A DNA stretch of 64,000 bases from Drosophila persimilis (lineage: Eukaryota; Arthropoda; Insecta; Diptera; Drosophilidae). Position numbers and translations under genes: made by a program. This document shows, in pieces, positions 60,965-64,000 of the stretch (positions within the stretch are counted from its first letter, which is position 1; every line of letters starts with the position of its first letter). The DNA lies in the NCBI RefSeq assembly GCF_003286085.1, contig NW_020825288.1, positions 4,278,001 through 4,342,000 of the forward strand, written 5' to 3'. Under the pieces are notes generated by a model that saw only the letters and a list, made by a program, of their open reading frames with translations, was not told the origin of the DNA and ran no database searches.

Positions 60965-63900
60965 GTCTGCCCTACCTAAAAAGAGTAGACAAAAAAATAA
61001 ACAGAGAATTAAAAGTTTTGATAGATACGGGAGCAACTTCCTGTTATATAAAAAAAGGAATTTACGACAATAAAAATGAATTACCAATCTATAAGAAAGT
61101 TGCTACAGTGAATGGGTTTTCAATAATTAAATATTTCCATAATATAACAATTTTCAACACAAAGCAAGTGTTTTATGAAATAGATGGAATGGAGGCAGAT
61201 TTACTAATAGGATTTAACCTATTAAAGAAAATCGGAGCGGTTATTGATACAGGAAAGGGGACTTTAAGTTATAAAGACAATGAGGAGAAACTAATATATG
61301 ACGAGGTCCTTTCTTTAAACAAATTAACCTTTATAGAAGGAAAAACCATCCTTCCGTTGAAGGAATATATAATAAAAAAATATTTTGAAGAAGAAAAAGA
61401 AATGAAAAGCGATTCAGTAAAGGTAGAAGGAAGTTTATATAGCTTGGGATCAAAAAATCCTGAGCACGCCGACGAAGAATTATCCGTCAATAGTTTGGGA
61501 TTCAAATATCCTGAGCCCGCCGTCGTTGAATTATCCGACATCCAAAGTTTTAATAGTTTGGGATTAAAATATCCTGAGCACGCCGTCGTTGAATTATCCG
61601 ACACTAAAAGTTCGAATAGTTTGGGATTAAAGAATCCTGAACACGCCGTCGTTGAATTATCCGACAATAAACAATTTAAAAGTTTGGGATGCAAAAATCC
61701 TGAACGCGCCGTCGTAGAAATATCCGACATTCAAAATTATGCAAATTCTGAATTGAAAAAAATGAAATTGTATAACACAATAACCTACAAAGAGGACAAT
61801 TTAGAAAATCTCAGAGAGAAAATGGTATCTATCATCGAAGAAGACCATGCCAATATAAATTTACAGTTACCGTTCAGAACGGATATAAAAGGAGAGATTA
61901 ACACTGAACACGATAGACCGGTATATGGCAAGCAGTATCCATACGCTTATTCGGTTAACGATTTCGTTAATAACGAAATAAGTAAAATGTTAGATGAAGG
62001 TATAATCAGACCTAGTAAAAGCCCATATAATTCACCGGTAATAGTAGTACCAAAGAAGGGAGTAAATGAGGACGGAACTCCTAAGCATAGATTAGTAATA
62101 GACTTTAAGAAACTTAATGAAAACACTATACCGGATAGATACCCTATGCAAGATCCTTCAGTAATCCTTGCCAATTTAGGTAAAGCGAAATATTTCTCGG
62201 CCATTGACTTAGAGTCAGGTTTCTATCAGATTTTAATGAGGGAATCAGATATTGAAAAAACATCTTTTTCCATAAATAACGGCAAATATGAATTTCTAAG
62301 AATGCCTATGGGATTGACGAACGCTCCCAGAATTTTCCAAAGGGCAATGGACGATATACTTAGAGAACAAGTTGGGAAAACTTGTCACGTTTATATGGAC
62401 GATATAATAATATTTTCAAAAACTATAGAACAACATTATAAAGATCTAATTCATATAATTCAGATATTGCAAAACGCTAACATGAAAATTTCACTTGAAA
62501 AGTCTAAATTCTTTCAATTGGAAACCAAATTTCTGGGATACATTGTTTCCCAAAATATCATTAAAACAGATCCAGACAAAATCTCCACAATACAAAACTA
62601 TCCAATTCCTAAAAATATCAGAGAGCTACGTAGCTTCTTAGGACTAACAGGGTATTACAGAAAATTTGTCCGAAATTATGCCACAATTGCCAAACCTTTA
62701 ACAAAATATCTGAGCGGAGTAAATGGGAAAGTTTCACGAAGGGCATCCAAGAAAGCATTAATACAGCTGGATGAACCAGCAATTGGAGCATTTAATAATT
62801 TAAAGGACAGTTTAATAGCACATATTGAATTAGTACAACCAGATTACAATAAAAAATTCACATTAACCACAGATGCATCGGACATAGCAATAGGTGCAGT
62901 TTTGTCGCAAGATGGGAATCCCATAACATTTATTTCTAAAACTTTAAGTAAAACCGAGCAATTATATGCTACTAATAAAAAAGAATTATTAGCTATTGTA
63001 TGGGCATTAAAAAATTTGCGAAATTATTTATACGGAGTGAGTGGAATTGAAATACATACAGATCACCAACCTTTGTCCTTTGCAATGTCGCAAAAAAATC
63101 CAAATGTTGAAATGAAACGTTGGTATTACTTCATAGAAAGTTTCACACCAAAAATCATTTATAAGCCAGGCTCAACTAACGTAGTAGCGGACGCGTTATC
63201 TCGGATTAAAATAAATCATATGACAGATAGTGATGTCGACCAGACAGAATCAGAATCAGACATAAATACTCAGCATTCAGCAGAGAGTAGTTTCGAAAAC
63301 GTCATTCAAGAGACTAGCAAGCCTCTAAACCAATTTAAACAGCAGCTACTATTAGCGCAAGGGAGATTCACAGTTCATGAGTTAGTAAGAGTTTATGAAA
63401 ATACCCGACATATTATTGAATTTGATACGGTTGACAATCTGCTAATCATTTTAAAAGAATTTATTCAGCCTCACTTAACCACAGGAATACACTGCACTTT
63501 AGAAGATTTATACCTTATCCAAAATAAGCTAAAGGAAAACTTCATAAATAAATTTCTCTTCACAAGAAAGTTCCTCCAAGATGTAGTAAATTCAGAAGAT
63601 AAAGCTATAATTATAGAAGAAACACATTGCAGAGCCCATAGAGGACTAGACGAAAATTACAAACAAATAACTAAGCTGTATTATTGGCCAAACCTGCACA
63701 AAAAATTAAAAGAATATATAAAAAATTGTGAGATCTGTAACAAAAACAAATATCGGAGACACCCTGTAAAAATTCCAATTGGGGAAGCTCCCATTCCAGC
63801 AAAAGAAGGAGATCAATTACACTTAGACATATACTATGCCCAAAACCTAACATTCATAACTTGTATAGATTCTTATTCCAAATACTTGGTGGTCAAGGAA

Positions 63901-64000
63901 ATTCAAAGTAAATTAAACATTGAAAATAAGGTAATGGAAATTTTACAACACTTTCCGTTAGCAACATCATTAATGACTGACAACGAACCAAGCTTTACTT
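60931..64000 (+). CDS. pol: retroelement Pol (protease, RT, RNase H, integrase), partial
   Basis: The polyprotein frame is -1 relative to gag. It is open from the codon after the TGA at 60928-60930 to the window end, over 1,020 codons without a stop. Domains in order: aspartic protease with LIDTGATS (DTG at 61024-61032) and LLIGFNLL; a repeat-bearing linker (61441-61743); reverse transcriptase from about 61960, with the conserved AIDLESGFYQ and the YMDD active site at 62392-62403; RNase H with TTDAS (Asp codon 62872); and integrase. The integrase zinc site is H-x3-H (63625, 63637) then C-x2-C (63727, 63736), and the catalytic Asp codons are 63826 and 63979. The third catalytic residue (Glu) lies beyond the window. 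It has no ATG of its own near its start, so it is made by frameshifting from Gag. All visible catalytic residues are present, so the enzyme looks intact as far as it goes. Confidence 0.92.
60940..60946 (+). other. -1 ribosomal frameshift slip site TTTTTTA
   Basis: In the gag frame the bases are read ca-T TTT TTA, a canonical X-XXY-YYZ heptamer. It falls inside the 34-base window (60931-60964) where both frames are open, so it is the only place in this overlap where a standard -1 slip can occur. It lies 15 bases before the gag stop. Confidence 0.8.
61441..61743 (+). repeat. five in-frame tandem repeats in pol between protease and RT
   Basis: Unit starts are 61441, 61492, 61555, 61618 and 61681. 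The first unit is 51 bases, the next three are 63 and the last decays near 61743. Each encodes a form of SLGLKYPEHAVVELSD plus four or five variable residues. All unit lengths are multiples of three, so the frame is kept. Confidence 0.92.

Larger units (their letters stand above)
58613..64000 (+). mobile_element. Ty3/gypsy-type endogenous retroelement (5' part)
   Basis: This is the left end of an LTR retrotransposon of the gypsy (errantivirus-like) clade. In order it has a 5' LTR, a tRNA-Lys primer site, an untranslated leader, gag, a -1 frameshift, and pol with protease, reverse transcriptase, RNase H and integrase. The element continues beyond the window, so the rest of integrase, any env gene and the 3' LTR are not seen. 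The gag and pol frames have no internal stops or indels, which suggests a recent insertion. The exact named family is not assigned. Confidence 0.93.

Noticed and set aside
61269-61730. 153-codon frame antisense to the pol repeat array
   Set aside because: It is a mirror reading of the in-frame 63-bp repeats and has no independent evidence.
1-64000. CRISPR arrays, operons or bacterial mobile systems
   Set aside because: The window is insect nuclear DNA. No direct-repeat/spacer pattern is present, and the tandem arrays are microsatellites.

Overview
The window is Drosophila nuclear DNA, most likely from the obscura group. It has AT-rich introns full of short microsatellites, GT-AG introns, fly-type start contexts and two recognisable insect gene families. 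Both recognised genes lie on chromosome arm 3R (Muller element E) in D. melanogaster, so this is probably Muller E. The species is an inference; I could not run a search.

Left part (1 to about 41,600, minus strand): the 5' half of an immunoglobulin-superfamily adhesion gene that I recognise as klingon (klg). Three coding exons are supported by sequence and by matching splice phases. Exon 1 (41344-41467) encodes the signal peptide. Exons 2 (9007-9120) and 3 (2156-2356) together encode the first Ig domain. All three exons end in phase 1, and the gene runs off the left edge. The first coding intron is about 32.2 kb and the second about 6.65 kb. They hold microsatellites, G/C homopolymer tracts and degraded transposon relics, and I find no convincing nested gene.

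Middle part (about 41,600 to 53,340): the upstream side of klg and the space before the next gene. It is non-coding as far as I can see, with several worn copies of a common fly interspersed repeat.

Odorant receptor (53420-54713, plus strand): an intact three-exon receptor of the Or98a type. It has a TATA box and a poly(A) signal. About 1.7 kb downstream lies a second copy of its promoter-proximal sequence with no receptor behind it, probably the remnant of a tandem duplicate.

Right part (58613 to the window end): the 5' LTR, tRNA-Lys primer site, leader, gag and most of pol of a Ty3/gypsy-type endogenous retroelement. It looks recent because the pol frame is open to the window edge. Notable points are a canonical TTTTTTA slip site between gag and pol, a gag frame with no ATG where the conserved frame opens, a hexanucleotide array in the leader, and an in-frame array of about five 63-bp repeats between protease and reverse transcriptase.
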